Shown in pieces: positions 17,327 through 26,141 of a stretch of 64,000 nucleotides of DNA (its first letter is position 1; each line of letters opens with the position of its first letter). The notes beneath the pieces are model-generated. The model worked only from the letters and a program-made list of their open reading frames with translations, was not told the origin of the DNA and did not search any database. A program made the translations under genes and the position numbers. This stretch comes from Sphingomonas sp. NFR15 (GTDB lineage: Bacteria > Pseudomonadota > Alphaproteobacteria > Sphingomonadales > Sphingomonadaceae), in assembly GCF_900103265.1 (NCBI RefSeq), contig NZ_FMWX01000001.1:1059753-1123752 (forward strand), given 5' to 3'.

Positions 17327-19039
17327 TCACCGTATCGCGCCCTTCATAAGCTGGAACGCCTCGCCCGCGCGACCCGCGAACACCGCCTTGGCGGAATAGA
17401 GCGCGGTGCCGAACACCTTGTCGGCCTCGATCTTGGGCGGCATCACCAGTTCGTAGCGGTCGGTGACGACATCGAGCAGCGCCGGCCCCGGCTCGGCGAG
17501 CCACTGCCGCACCGCCTCGTCGAGCTTCGCGCTGTCCTCGACCCGCCGGCTCCAGAAGCCCATCGCCTCGGCGACGCGCGCGAAATCGGGATTTTTGAGA
17601 TCGGTATAGGTGTCGAGCAGCCCTTCGACCTTCTGCTCCAGCTCGACGAAACCGAGCGAGCTGTTGTTGTAGATGCACACCTTGATGGGCAGATCCTCTT
17701 GGATCGCGGTCATCAGATCGCCGATCAGCATCGCGATGCCGCCATCGCCCGACAGCGAGATCACCTGCCGCTCGGGGAACGCCGCCTTGGCGCCGAGCGC
17801 CTGCGGCATCGCGTTCGCCATCGTGCCGTGCGTCAGCGAAATGACGGTGCGGTTGCGTCCGGTCGCGGGGACATGGCGCAACAGCCACACCATCGGCGAG
17901 CCGCCGTCGGCGGTGAACACCGCGTCGGGCGAGGCATGGCGGCCGATCGTCTCGGTGAGATATTGCGGGTGGATCGCCTTGCCCGCCTCTGGCACGGCAT
18001 GCTTGCGCTCGCCCGCCAGCGCTTTCTCGCGGTGTTCTAGGCATTCGTCGAGGAAGCCGCGCGCCTCGCGCGCCTTGATCAGCGGCAGTAGCGCGCCCAG
18101 CGTCTCGCGAATTCCGCCGACCGCGCCGAGATCGACCGGATGGCGACGGCCGAGATGCGATCCGTCGATGTCGATCTGAATGATCGTCGCCTTCTCCGGG
18201 TAGAATTGCCGCCACGCGAAATCGCAGCCGAGCAGCAGCAACGTGTCGCAGTTCATCAGCGCGTGATAGCCGCTCTCCGATCCGAACACGCCGGTCATGC
18301 CGACGACAAAGGGATTGTCGTGTTCGAGGAAGTCCTTCGCCCGCGAGGTGTGCGCGACCGGTGCCTTGAGCCGCTCGGCGAGCCGGACCACCTCGTCATG
18401 CGCATCATGGCAGCCCGAACCGCCGTAGATCGCGATCTTCTCGCCGGCGTTGAGCAGCCCGGCGATGCGGGCGAGTTCGTCTTCGGAGGGCAAGGTGCGC
18501 GGCTCGGCGCGATGCACCGCGAACCCCGGCTCGTCGGGCGCGGCTGACGAGGAAACGTCGGCGGGCACGATCAGCACCGCGACGCCCTTCTTGGCGAGCG
18601 CGGCCTGTGCGGCCATCGCCGTCATGCGGCGCGCTTGGGCGGGTGTACGGATTTCGTCGCAGAACACGCTGCACGCCAAATAGACCTGCTTGAAATCGAC
18701 CTCCTGCGGAAATTCGAAGCCGAGTTCGTCGCGGACGATCTGGCTGGCGATCAGCACCACCGGCGCACGGTTGCGGTGGCTCTCGAACAGCCCGTTGATG
18801 AAGTGCAGGCTGCCCGGACCGCACGACCCCGCGCACGCCGCCAATTCGCCGGTCAGCAGCGCGTCCGCGCCCGCCGCGAAGCCGCCCGCTTCCTCGTGCC
18901 GGACGTGCACCCAGCGGATGCCCGAGGTGCGGATCGCGTCGGTGACGTGGTTGAGCGTGTCGCCCGGCACGCCGTAGCAGCGCCGCACGCCTGCCTGTTC
19001 GAGCGTTTCGATGATAACCTGCGCAACGGTCTGAGCCAT
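17327..19039 (-). CDS. poxB: Thiamine-diphosphate pyruvate:quinone oxidoreductase (PoxB-like)
   Basis: A 570-aa protein, nearly the same length as E. coli PoxB (572 aa), which decarboxylates pyruvate to acetate and CO2 and passes electrons to the quinone pool at the membrane. The ThDP-activating glutamate lies in RHEEAGG (E50). The cofactor motif GDGGIAMLIGDLMTA followed by YNNSS sits in the C-terminal third. The start ATG 19039 has GGAG 9 nt upstream; in-frame codons further upstream would put about 56 unrelated residues before the conserved start. Other ThDP enzymes (acetolactate synthase, oxalyl-CoA decarboxylase) are less likely from the overall pattern. Confidence 0.82.
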   Translation of the reverse strand: MAQTVAQVIIETLEQAGVRRCYGVPGDTLNHVTDAIRTSGIRWVHVRHEEAGGFAAGADALLTGELAACAGSCGPGSLHFINGLFESHRNRAPVVLIASQIVRDELGFEFPQEVDFKQVYLACSVFCDEIRTPAQARRMTAMAAQAALAKKGVAVLIVPADVSSSAAPDEPGFAVHRAEPRTLPSEDELARIAGLLNAGEKIAIYGGSGCHDAHDEVVRLAERLKAPVAHTSRAKDFLEHDNPFVVGMTGVFGSESGYHALMNCDTLLLLGCDFAWRQFYPEKATIIQIDIDGSHLGRRHPVDLGAVGGIRETLGALLPLIKAREARGFLDECLEHREKALAGERKHAVPEAGKAIHPQYLTETIGRHASPDAVFTADGGSPMVWLLRHVPATGRNRTVISLTHGTMANAMPQALGAKAAFPERQVISLSGDGGIAMLIGDLMTAIQEDLPIKVCIYNNSSLGFVELEQKVEGLLDTYTDLKNPDFARVAEAMGFWSRRVEDSAKLDEAVRQWLAEPGPALLDVVTDRYELVMPPKIEADKVFGTALYSAKAVFAGRAGEAFQLMKGAIR

Positions 19040-19122
19040 AAGGGAATGCTCCGGGAAGGACTGGACCCGACTGTAACCCGCGAGGCGCCCGGATGGTCCT
19101 TCGGTGCCGATCAAGCCGGCGA

Positions 19123-19148
19123 GGAACGCCGCGCGCCGACAAGACGTT
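19123..19148 (+). promoter_or_regulatory. EcfG-type general stress response promoter
   Basis: GGAAC (19123-19127), 17 bp, then CGTT (19145-19148). This is an exact match to the known EcfG (general stress sigma) consensus of alphaproteobacteria, GGAAC-N16/17-CGTT, 31 bp ahead of the hemerythrin start. Confidence 0.7.
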
Positions 19149-19178
19149 AAGGGCGCGCAATCAACAGGAGACGACGAC

Positions 19179-19682
19179 ATGGCACAGGACGCGATCGCCT
19201 TGCTCAAGGCCGATCATCGCACGGTCGAGGATCTGTTCTCGGAATACGAAAGCGCGAAGGGCGCCGCCGCCAAGCGCAAGCTCGCCGAACGGATCTGCCT
19301 CGAACTCACCGTCCATACTCAGATCGAGGAAGAAATCTTCTACCCGGCGTGCAAAGGCAAGGTGGAGGGCGACCTGCTTGACGAAAGCTATGTCGAACAT
19401 GACGGCGCCAAGGTGCTGATCGCCGAGATCGAGAACGGCAAGCCGAGCGACGATTTCTACGACGCGAAGGTCACGGTGCTGGCGGAGCAGATCAAGCACC
19501 ACGTCCATGAGGAGGAGGCGTTCCTCAAGGGCCTGTTCGCGCAGGCGCGGCGCACCGATCTCGATCTCGCCGCGCTCGGCGAGGAGATGGCCGCGCGTAA
19601 GGAAGAGCTGACCGCGCAGTACAAGAAGAAGCTGCCCACGCCCGAAGCGCGCACGTTCGAAACCGTGTCGCTCGGCGGGTGA
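19179..19682 (+). CDS. Hemerythrin HHE-domain protein
   Basis: A 167-aa cytoplasmic four-helix protein. Histidine and acid ligands for a di-iron centre are visible: H13 (KADHRTV), H46 and E50 (VHTQIEEE), H74 (EHD), and H107/H110 with E111-E113 (HHVHEEE). AGGAG lies 8 nt before ATG 19179, which is preferred over an upstream in-frame ATG at 19104. An EcfG-type promoter directly upstream places it in the general stress response. Likely role: sensing or buffering oxygen, NO or iron. A GC-rich hairpin follows the stop. Confidence 0.9.
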   Translation: MAQDAIALLKADHRTVEDLFSEYESAKGAAAKRKLAERICLELTVHTQIEEEIFYPACKGKVEGDLLDESYVEHDGAKVLIAEIENGKPSDDFYDAKVTVLAEQIKHHVHEEEAFLKGLFAQARRTDLDLAALGEEMAARKEELTAQYKKKLPTPEARTFETVSLGG

Positions 19683-19688
19683 TCGAAT

Positions 19689-19716
19689 GGGCCGGGGTGC
19701 ATCGCCACCCCGGCCC
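19689..19716. terminator. Hairpin shared by convergent hemerythrin and phasin-like genes
   Basis: A perfect 11-bp stem GGGCCGGGGTG / CACCCCGGCCC with a 6-nt loop, beginning 7 bp after the hemerythrin stop and 39 bp past the phasin-like stop. No U-tract on either strand. Confidence 0.55.
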
Positions 19717-19754
19717 CTGCATTATCTCATCCGCCGTCTGGGCTGCGCCGCGTC

Positions 19755-20195
19755 CTACCGCCGCAACCGAGTGTCGTTCGCCTTCACTCCGGCCTGGAGC
19801 GGCGCCAGCGCCGCGGTCGGCAACGATGCGACCGCAGCCGCTGCCGCGAGATTGCTTTCCGCCAGTCGCATCCAATCGCTTGGCCACAACAGCTTGCCCT
19901 GCGCCATCCGCTCGATGGCTTTAGCGTTGGCGCTGCCCGCGCGCTGTACCGCGTCGCCCGCGACCCCGATCGATTTGCCCGAGGTGGTGAAAGCACCGAC
20001 CTTCTCGGTGACCATACGGCTGAGCTCGACATGGTCGGCGGCCAGCGGGTTCTGCATCGCCGCCGCGATCGTCGGCAGGCGCGCCGCGACGACGCGCTGC
20101 GCGCCGAACATCATGTCGATCACGTCCTTGTTCCACTGGGCGGCAGCCAGCGGCCAGGTCCACAGGGTCATGGCATTGTCGGTGACGGATGGCAT
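19755..20195 (-). CDS. Phasin-like protein
   Basis: A 146-aa soluble, alanine-rich helical protein without signal peptide or membrane segment. The N-terminal LWTWPLAAAQWNKDV and the long amphipathic helices (MFGAQRVVAARLPTIAAAMQNP) resemble phasins, which coat polyhydroxyalkanoate granules. No PHA synthase gene is in the window, so the role is a family-level guess. AGGA lies 7 nt before the ATG. Alternative: a general helical stress protein, given its stress-regulated neighbour. Confidence 0.65.
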   Translation of the reverse strand: MPSVTDNAMTLWTWPLAAAQWNKDVIDMMFGAQRVVAARLPTIAAAMQNPLAADHVELSRMVTEKVGAFTTSGKSIGVAGDAVQRAGSANAKAIERMAQGKLLWPSDWMRLAESNLAAAAAVASLPTAALAPLQAGVKANDTRLRR

Positions 20196-20257
20196 CGTGG
20201 CTTCCTCGAAGTGCTGCGGTGCAACAACGCACGGGAACCGGCTTCGGCCCCACGTTC

Positions 20258-20282
20258 GGCACCCGCTACGATGTGATGCGTT
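20258..20282 (+). promoter_or_regulatory. Weak EcfG-like promoter candidate
   Basis: GGCAC (20258-20262), 16 bp, CGTT (20279-20282), upstream of the small disordered protein gene. One mismatch to the -35 consensus GGAAC. Listed because the neighbouring hemerythrin gene has an exact match. Confidence 0.3.
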
Positions 20283-20302
20283 ATACCCGCAAGGAGAACA
20301 TC

Positions 20303-20668
20303 ATGTCCGCACCCAAGGATCTACCCACGTCGCCCAAGGCCGGGGGCAGCATCGACAAAGACATCGACGTCCAGACCGGCAAGCTCGGCACCGGACCCGG
20401 CTATTCGGGCCAGGAATATGACAGCCAGGCGCATGCCAGCGAACGGGCGCTCGACGCCAACGCCAGCGACGGCGTGACCCCGCCGGCCGCCGACGCCGCG
20501 CTCCCGCCCGACAACGGCAAGCGCGCCTCCTACGATCCCGCGACCGGCGCGGCGCGCGGCAGCGGCGCGGGCGCCGGCGGCGGCAACGCGGGCGAGGATT
20601 TCGACAGCGACGCGGCGACCGGCGACGGCTTCCCGCAGACCGGCCGCGACGTCGATATCGAACGCTGA
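20303..20668 (+). CDS. Small intrinsically disordered protein, function unknown
   Basis: A 121-aa hydrophilic protein. AAGGAG lies 6 nt before ATG 20303. It has almost no hydrophobic core: it is rich in Gly, Ala, Asp and Ser with runs such as GSGAGAGGGNAGEDFDSD and no cysteine, signal peptide or membrane segment. Such proteins recur in sphingomonads and often look stress related. I do not recognise a family. Base composition matches its surroundings. Confidence 0.7.
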   Translation: MSAPKDLPTSPKAGGSIDKDIDVQTGKLGTGPGYSGQEYDSQAHASERALDANASDGVTPPAADAALPPDNGKRASYDPATGAARGSGAGAGGGNAGEDFDSDAATGDGFPQTGRDVDIER

Positions 20669-20691
20669 CCGAGCGCCTCGACAGCGCGCTT

Positions 20692-20705
20692 TGATAGCGT
20701 TAACA
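20692..20705 (+). promoter_or_regulatory. LacI-family (XylR-type) operator ahead of the GH43/GH51 operon
   Basis: TGATAGCGTTAACA matches 12 of 14 positions of the xyl-box TGGTAGCGCTAACA known for LacI-type regulators of xylan genes in Xanthomonas. It lies 47 bp upstream of the first GH43 start. A related site precedes the TBDR at 28147. The regulator gene is not in the window. Confidence 0.5.
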
Positions 20706-20752
20706 TCCGATCTCGACGCTGCGGGACGGCGCGGTACGGGAGAGGTCGGACG

Positions 20753-22423
20753 ATGAAGAGCACAATCCTGGCGATGGTCGGCGCGCTTGCGGCGGCGACA
20801 CTGGTTTCGGCCGCGCCAGCGCCTCACCCGGCCAACGATGGAGCGCGCTTCGACTGGGTCGAGTATCAGGGAGCCGACGGCCCCGCCACACCGGCGGGCC
20901 AGTATCGCAACCCGATCCTCGCCGGCTTCTATTCGGACCCGAGCATCCTCCGCGTCAGCGACGATTATTATCTCGTCACCTCGACCTTCTCGTGGTTCCC
21001 CGGCATTCCGGTGTTCCACAGCCGCGATCTGATCCACTGGACGCAGATCGGCAACGCGATCGACCGTCCCGACCAGCTCGATTTCGGTACGCTGCCGATG
21101 TCGCGCGGCGTGTTCGCGCCGGCGATCAACTACCACAATGGCCGCTTCTACATCGTCAACACCTGCGTCGATTGCGGCGGCAATTTCGTCATCACCGCGA
21201 CCAACCCGGCGGGTCCTTGGTCCGCTCCGGTCTGGCTCAAGACCGTCGAAGGTATCGACCCGTCACTGTTCTTCGATGATGATGGCCGCGCGTGGATCGT
21301 CAACAACCGCGCGCCCGAGGGCACGCCGCGCTATTCCGGACACCGCGCGATCTGGATCGAGCAGTTCGATCCGGTCGGCCTAAGGATGCTCGGCAACGCC
21401 AAGCTGGTCGTCGACGGCGGCATCGATCCCGCCACCAAGCCGGTCTGGATCGAGGGGCCGCACGTCTATAAGGTCAACGGCAAATATTATCTGATGGCGG
21501 CGGAGGGCGGCACCAGCGTCAACCACAGCGAGGTGATCCTGCGCGCCGATAACGTCGCTGGCCCCTATCGCCCCGCCCCGCCCTCGATCAACCCGATCCT
21601 CACCCAGCGCGATCTGCCCGCCGGCCGTCCGAACCCGATCAGCGCCGCCGGCCATGCCGATCTGGTGCAACTGCCCGATGGCCGCTGGTGGGCGGTGTTC
21701 CTCGCCACGCGACCCTATGCGCAGGACTATTACAACGCCGGGCGCGAGACCTTCCTCCTGCCGGTGACATGGCGCGACGGCTGGCCGGTGATCCTCGATC
21801 GCGGCAAGCCGGTACCGACGCTGCTCAAGGCGCCGCTTCCCGCCGTGACGGCCGGCACCACGCCGATGACCGGCAGTTTCACCGTGCGCGACGATTTCAC
21901 CGCGCCCAAGCTCGGCCGCGAATGGATGGCGATGCGCGGCGCGCCGGTGCGGCCCGCCGGCGGCGCGCTCATGCTGACGCCCGGCCGCGACGGCCTTGGC
22001 GATTTCGGCCGCCCCGCGTTCGTCGCGCGACGCCAGCAACATGCCGAGGCGACCGTCACCACCGCGCTCCGCTTCTCCCCGCGCGAGGGCGAGATGGCGG
22101 GGCTCGCCGCACTCCAGAACGACGACTATTTCCTGACGATCGCGCTCACCCGTCACGACGGCAGCACGTTCGTCCGGGTCGCACGCCGCGCCGGCAAGCA
22201 GGAGCCGCGCGACGGCGTCACCATCGCAGAGCGCCCGATCGCGGCCGGCCCGGTGCGGCTACGCATCGCCGCGCACGGCGGCCGCTACGACTTCGCCGTT
22301 TCGCAAGGCAAGGCGTGGACGACGGTCGCCGCCGGGGTCGATGCCACCAACCTCAGCACCGCAACCGCGGGCGGGTTCGTCGGCACGATGATCGGCCCGT
22401 TCGCGCAGGGGCCACGGGGTTAA
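20753..22423 (+). CDS. GH43 beta-xylosidase / alpha-L-arabinofuranosidase, exported
   Basis: A 556-aa glycoside hydrolase. A Sec signal peptide (about 1-21) is followed by a five-bladed GH43 domain (about 50-350) and a C-terminal concanavalin-like domain (about 370-550), the layout of xylosidases of the XynB type. The three catalytic acids are present: D62 (GFYSDPS), D169 (GIDPSLFF) and E234 (WIEGPH). GGGAGAGG lies 7 nt before the ATG. It would release xylose or arabinose from oligosaccharides in the periplasm. It is first in a GH43-GH43-GH51 unit behind a LacI-type operator. Confidence 0.9.
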   Translation: MKSTILAMVGALAAATLVSAAPAPHPANDGARFDWVEYQGADGPATPAGQYRNPILAGFYSDPSILRVSDDYYLVTSTFSWFPGIPVFHSRDLIHWTQIGNAIDRPDQLDFGTLPMSRGVFAPAINYHNGRFYIVNTCVDCGGNFVITATNPAGPWSAPVWLKTVEGIDPSLFFDDDGRAWIVNNRAPEGTPRYSGHRAIWIEQFDPVGLRMLGNAKLVVDGGIDPATKPVWIEGPHVYKVNGKYYLMAAEGGTSVNHSEVILRADNVAGPYRPAPPSINPILTQRDLPAGRPNPISAAGHADLVQLPDGRWWAVFLATRPYAQDYYNAGRETFLLPVTWRDGWPVILDRGKPVPTLLKAPLPAVTAGTTPMTGSFTVRDDFTAPKLGREWMAMRGAPVRPAGGALMLTPGRDGLGDFGRPAFVARRQQHAEATVTTALRFSPREGEMAGLAALQNDDYFLTIALTRHDGSTFVRVARRAGKQEPRDGVTIAERPIAAGPVRLRIAAHGGRYDFAVSQGKAWTTVAAGVDATNLSTATAGGFVGTMIGPFAQGPRG

Positions 22424-22432
22424 CGCACAGTT

Positions 22433-22515
22433 CCGTTCGCACTGAGCGAAGTCGAAGTGCGTGCCGCAAGCGGTGCGTTCGCCACACGTGCTTCGACTTC
22501 GCTCAGCACGAACGG
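22433..22515. repeat. REP-type inverted pair, family A
   Basis: Two hairpin units in inverted orientation. Unit 1 has arms CGCACT / AGTGCG around GAGCGAAGTCGA; unit 2 has arms CGTGCT / AGCACG around TCGACTTCGCTC. Outer CCGTTCG / CGAACGG complete a long palindrome. It lies between two co-directional GH43 genes and may affect message stability. Confidence 0.75.
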
Positions 22516-22536
22516 CAGTTGGTGGAGAGGATAACA

Positions 22537-24528
22537 ATGAAGACGTTCGCAAGCCTGCTCGCCCTGGCGCTCGCCGCCACCCCCGCCATCGCTACACAGC
22601 ACCCGACATGGACCGCTGACAACGGCAATGGCACCTATACAAACCCGTTGTTCTACGACGAGTTCTCCGACCCGGACATGATCCGCGTCGGCGACGATTT
22701 CTATCTCACCGGCACGACCATGCACGCGATGCCCGGCCTGCCGATCCTCCATTCGAAGGACATGGTGAACTGGGATTTCGTCGGCTACGCGCTCGACACG
22801 CTCGATCTCGGCCCGGCGTACCGGCTCGAGGACGGCAAGAGCATCTACGGCCAGGGCATCTGGGCGCCGAGCTTCCGCTATCACGACGGCACCTTCTACA
22901 TCTTCAGCAACGTCAACCACGCGATGACGCAGATGTTCACGGCGAAGTCGCCCAAGGGCCCGTGGACGCGCACGCCGATGAAGCGCAGCTTCCACGATCT
23001 GTCGGTGCTGTTCGACGATGACGGCAAGGTCTATGTCGTCTGGGGCTATCAGGAACTCCACCTCGCGCAGCTCGACGCGAGCCTGACCGATATCGTGCCG
23101 GGCAGCGAGCGGGTCATCACGCAGAAGGGCACCGGGCTCGGCGAAGGCTCGCATTTCTACAAGTTCGGCGACACCTATTACATCACCACCGCCGAATATT
23201 CCGGCAGCTTCCGCATGCCCGCCGCGCGCGCCAAGTCGCCGCTCGGCCCGTGGGAGATCAATCCGTCGATCAGCGAGCATGAGGATTTCGGGCTTGGCAA
23301 AGGCTATCACCTGCGCGGCAAGGATCCGACGACGATCCTGCCGCCCGATCCGCACGCGCGCGACGGCATGTCGATGCACCAGGGCGGCATCATCCAGACG
23401 CCCAAGGGCGATTGGTGGGGCTGGTCAATGTTCGAGGGCAATTCGGTCGGCCGCCTCACCGCGCTGTCGCCGGTGACGTGGAAAGACGGCTGGCCCTATT
23501 TCGGCCTGCCCGGCAACCTCGGCCGCACCCCGCGCACCTGGGTCAAGCCGATCGCGTCGGCGGCCCCGCCGCATGCGCCTTACACGCGCAGCGACAGTTT
23601 CGACGGCACGCTGGCCAACGTGTGGCAGTGGAACCACGTGCCCGATCCGGCCCGCTGGTCGCTCACCGAGCGGCCGGGGTCGCTGCGGCTGCACACCGCG
23701 CCGGCAAGCGATTTCCTTGGCGCGCGCAACACGCTTACCCAGCGCGCGATCGGCCCGCAATCGACCGTCACCGCCGAACTCGACGCGAGCGGCCTTGCGG
23801 TGGGCGACGTGGCCGGGCTGGCGCTGCTCAACCGCCCCTATGCGTGGCTCGGCGTCGAACGCGGCGCGGACGGGCTGACGATTGTGCGTTTCGACGAGAA
23901 AGGCGGTCGCGTGGCAAGCGCGCCGATCCGCGCGACGCACCTGTGGCTGCGCGCCGCGTGCGATTTCGACACCGAGCAGGCGCGGCTGAGCTATTCGACC
24001 GATGGCATGCACTTCACCGTGCTCGGCCCCGATTTCACGACGGTCTATCAGTTGATGACCTTCCAGGGCGTCCGCTACGGGCTGTTCGCCTATAACCAGC
24101 GCGGCGCGGTTGGCGGTTTCGCCGATTTCGCCGGCGTCGACGTCACCGAAGGCCGCCCCGAGAGTCGCCCGGCGATCCCCTATGGCAGGCGCATCACGCT
24201 ACGCCCGGTCGGTTCGGATCACACCGCCGCGCTGTTAAACAAGCCGTTGCTGGTCGCCGATCGCAAGCTCGGCCGCGTCGCGTTGCTCAACGGACAAAAC
24301 GCACTGACCGTCGGAGCGGACGGCACGGTATCGCTCCAGCCGGTGCGCGCAGACGCGCCGGGGCAGAGCTTCCAGTGGATGGAGAGCCTCAGCGGCGGCG
24401 CGGTGCTGATGTCGCTCGCCACCAACCGCTATCTCCATGTCGATCCCGCCACCGGCGCCTTGCGCGCCGACAGCCCCGGCCCGACCGCCGACAACGCCGA
24501 TCTGACGCGGTTCCGCATCCTCCCCTGA
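22537..24528 (+). CDS. GH43 family glycoside hydrolase with C-terminal accessory domains, exported
   Basis: A 663-aa exported hydrolase. Signal peptide about 1-20; GH43 propeller about 30-330 with catalytic D45 (EFSDPDM), D154 (FHDLSVL) and E203 (GLGEGSH); then a concanavalin-like beta-sandwich (about 345-540) and a C-terminal beta-trefoil-like tail (about 545-663). ATG 22537 follows GAGAGG; the longer frame upstream only runs through the previous gene. Likely beta-xylosidase or arabinofuranosidase on arabinoxylan; the exact linkage is not certain. Thirteen bases separate it from the GH51 gene. Confidence 0.88.
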   Translation: MKTFASLLALALAATPAIATQHPTWTADNGNGTYTNPLFYDEFSDPDMIRVGDDFYLTGTTMHAMPGLPILHSKDMVNWDFVGYALDTLDLGPAYRLEDGKSIYGQGIWAPSFRYHDGTFYIFSNVNHAMTQMFTAKSPKGPWTRTPMKRSFHDLSVLFDDDGKVYVVWGYQELHLAQLDASLTDIVPGSERVITQKGTGLGEGSHFYKFGDTYYITTAEYSGSFRMPAARAKSPLGPWEINPSISEHEDFGLGKGYHLRGKDPTTILPPDPHARDGMSMHQGGIIQTPKGDWWGWSMFEGNSVGRLTALSPVTWKDGWPYFGLPGNLGRTPRTWVKPIASAAPPHAPYTRSDSFDGTLANVWQWNHVPDPARWSLTERPGSLRLHTAPASDFLGARNTLTQRAIGPQSTVTAELDASGLAVGDVAGLALLNRPYAWLGVERGADGLTIVRFDEKGGRVASAPIRATHLWLRAACDFDTEQARLSYSTDGMHFTVLGPDFTTVYQLMTFQGVRYGLFAYNQRGAVGGFADFAGVDVTEGRPESRPAIPYGRRITLRPVGSDHTAALLNKPLLVADRKLGRVALLNGQNALTVGADGTVSLQPVRADAPGQSFQWMESLSGGAVLMSLATNRYLHVDPATGALRADSPGPTADNADLTRFRILP

Positions 24529-24541
24529 CGACGAGGTCTCG

Positions 24542-26113
24542 ATGAAACGCCTTGCTTGCGCGCTCGCCGCGCTGCTGCTGTCCACCGCCGGGCCCGCCCT
24601 CGCCGGCGATGCGCCGCTGGTCGTCCACGTCGATGCCGCCAAGCCCGGCGCGAAGATCGACCGCGATCTGTTCGGCCAGTTCGCCGAGCATCTCGGCACC
24701 GGCATTTACGGGGGCATCTGGGTCGGCAAGGATTCGGCCATCCCCAACGTACGCGGCATCCGCAGCGACGTCGTGCAGGCGTTGCGCGCGCTGAAGGTGC
24801 CCAACGTGCGGTGGCCGGGCGGCTGCTTCGCCGACGAATATCACTGGCGCGACGGCATCGGCCCGCAGGCCAAGCGCACCGTCACGGTCAATTCCAACTG
24901 GGGCGGCGTGCCCGAGCCCAACAGCTTCGGCACCGAGGAATATATGGACTTCCTCGGCCAGATCGGCGCGGATGCCTATGTCTCGGTCAACGTCGGCTCG
25001 GGCACGCCCGAGGAGGCGAGCAAGTGGCTCGAATATATGACCACCGACCAGCCGACCACGCTCGCCAAGGAGCGCGCCGCGAACGGGCACCCGGCGCCGT
25101 ACAAGATCAAATATCTCGGCCTCGGCAACGAGAATTGGGGCTGCGGTGGCGCGATGTCGCCCGATCATTATGTCGAACAAATGAAGCTGTTCAGCCACTT
25201 CGCGCGCAACGGCAATCCGGCGCAGAAGGCGACCGACCAGATGCAGCGGATCGCGGTCGGCTGGGACGCCGACAAGGGCGATTATACCGAAGCCGTGATG
25301 AAGGCCTGGGCCAGCAAGGCCTGGAGCTGGGACATCGATGGCGTGTCGCTACACAGCTACAGCGTCGGCGGCTGGCCGCCCCGCATGCCGAGCACCGGCT
25401 TCGGTGAGGACGATTACGCGCGGCTGCTGAACGAAACGCGCGGCATGGATACGCTGATCGCCAAGCAATCGGCGATCATGGACCGCTACGATCCGGGCAA
25501 GAAGATCGCGCTGGTGGTGGACGAATGGGGCGCGTGGCTGGCGCCGACGCCGGGCAGCAACCCCGGCTTCCTGCAACAGCAGAATTCGCTGCGTGACGCT
25601 ATCCTCGCTGCGATCAACCTCAACATCTTCATGCGCCATGCCGATCGCGTCCGCCTCGCCAATATCGCGCAGATGATTAACGTGTTGCAGGCCATGATCC
25701 TCACCGACGGGCCGAAGCTGGTGCTGACGCCGACTTATCACTTGTATCGCATGTACCTGCCCTTCCAGGACGCGACCTATGTGCCGCTCGACTACACATC
25801 GGCGACCTACACGCATGGCAAGATCAGCATGCCGCAGGTCGATGCCGTCGCCGCGCGCGACACCACCGGCCAGCTCTGGGTGTCCGCCACCAACGTCGAT
25901 CCGAACCGGCCGGCCGAGATCATCCTCGACGTGGCGGGCGCGAAGGTCTCGCAAGGCAGCGGCCAGCTATTGACCGCGCCGCGAGTCGACAGCGTCAACA
26001 GCTTCGCCGCCCCAAATGCGGTCGCGCCCACGCCGATCGCCGCGACGGCGACGGCCAAGGGCCTGCGCATCGTGCTTCCGCCCAAGTCGGTCGCGGTGCT
26101 GGCGCTGCGATAG
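24542..26113 (+). CDS. GH51 alpha-L-arabinofuranosidase, exported
   Basis: A 523-aa retaining hydrolase that removes arabinose side chains. The acid/base glutamate is E197 in GNENWG and the nucleophile is E328 in VDEWG, the GH51 signature pair. A TIM barrel (about 50-360) is followed by a beta-sandwich. An N-terminal signal peptide (about 1-21) is notable, because many characterised GH51 enzymes are cytoplasmic; here it fits periplasmic processing. It ends the GH43-GH43-GH51 unit and is convergent with the cupin gene 28 bp away. Confidence 0.93.
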   Translation: MKRLACALAALLLSTAGPALAGDAPLVVHVDAAKPGAKIDRDLFGQFAEHLGTGIYGGIWVGKDSAIPNVRGIRSDVVQALRALKVPNVRWPGGCFADEYHWRDGIGPQAKRTVTVNSNWGGVPEPNSFGTEEYMDFLGQIGADAYVSVNVGSGTPEEASKWLEYMTTDQPTTLAKERAANGHPAPYKIKYLGLGNENWGCGGAMSPDHYVEQMKLFSHFARNGNPAQKATDQMQRIAVGWDADKGDYTEAVMKAWASKAWSWDIDGVSLHSYSVGGWPPRMPSTGFGEDDYARLLNETRGMDTLIAKQSAIMDRYDPGKKIALVVDEWGAWLAPTPGSNPGFLQQQNSLRDAILAAINLNIFMRHADRVRLANIAQMINVLQAMILTDGPKLVLTPTYHLYRMYLPFQDATYVPLDYTSATYTHGKISMPQVDAVAARDTTGQLWVSATNVDPNRPAEIILDVAGAKVSQGSGQLLTAPRVDSVNSFAAPNAVAPTPIAATATAKGLRIVLPPKSVAVLALR

Positions 26114-26141
26114 CGCTATCGCGAGCGGCTGGCCGGCACCG

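Noticed and set aside
21688..22536. Longer start for the second GH43 gene
   Set aside because: The extra region is a shadow frame of the first GH43 and crosses a REP pair; the signal peptide begins at 22537.
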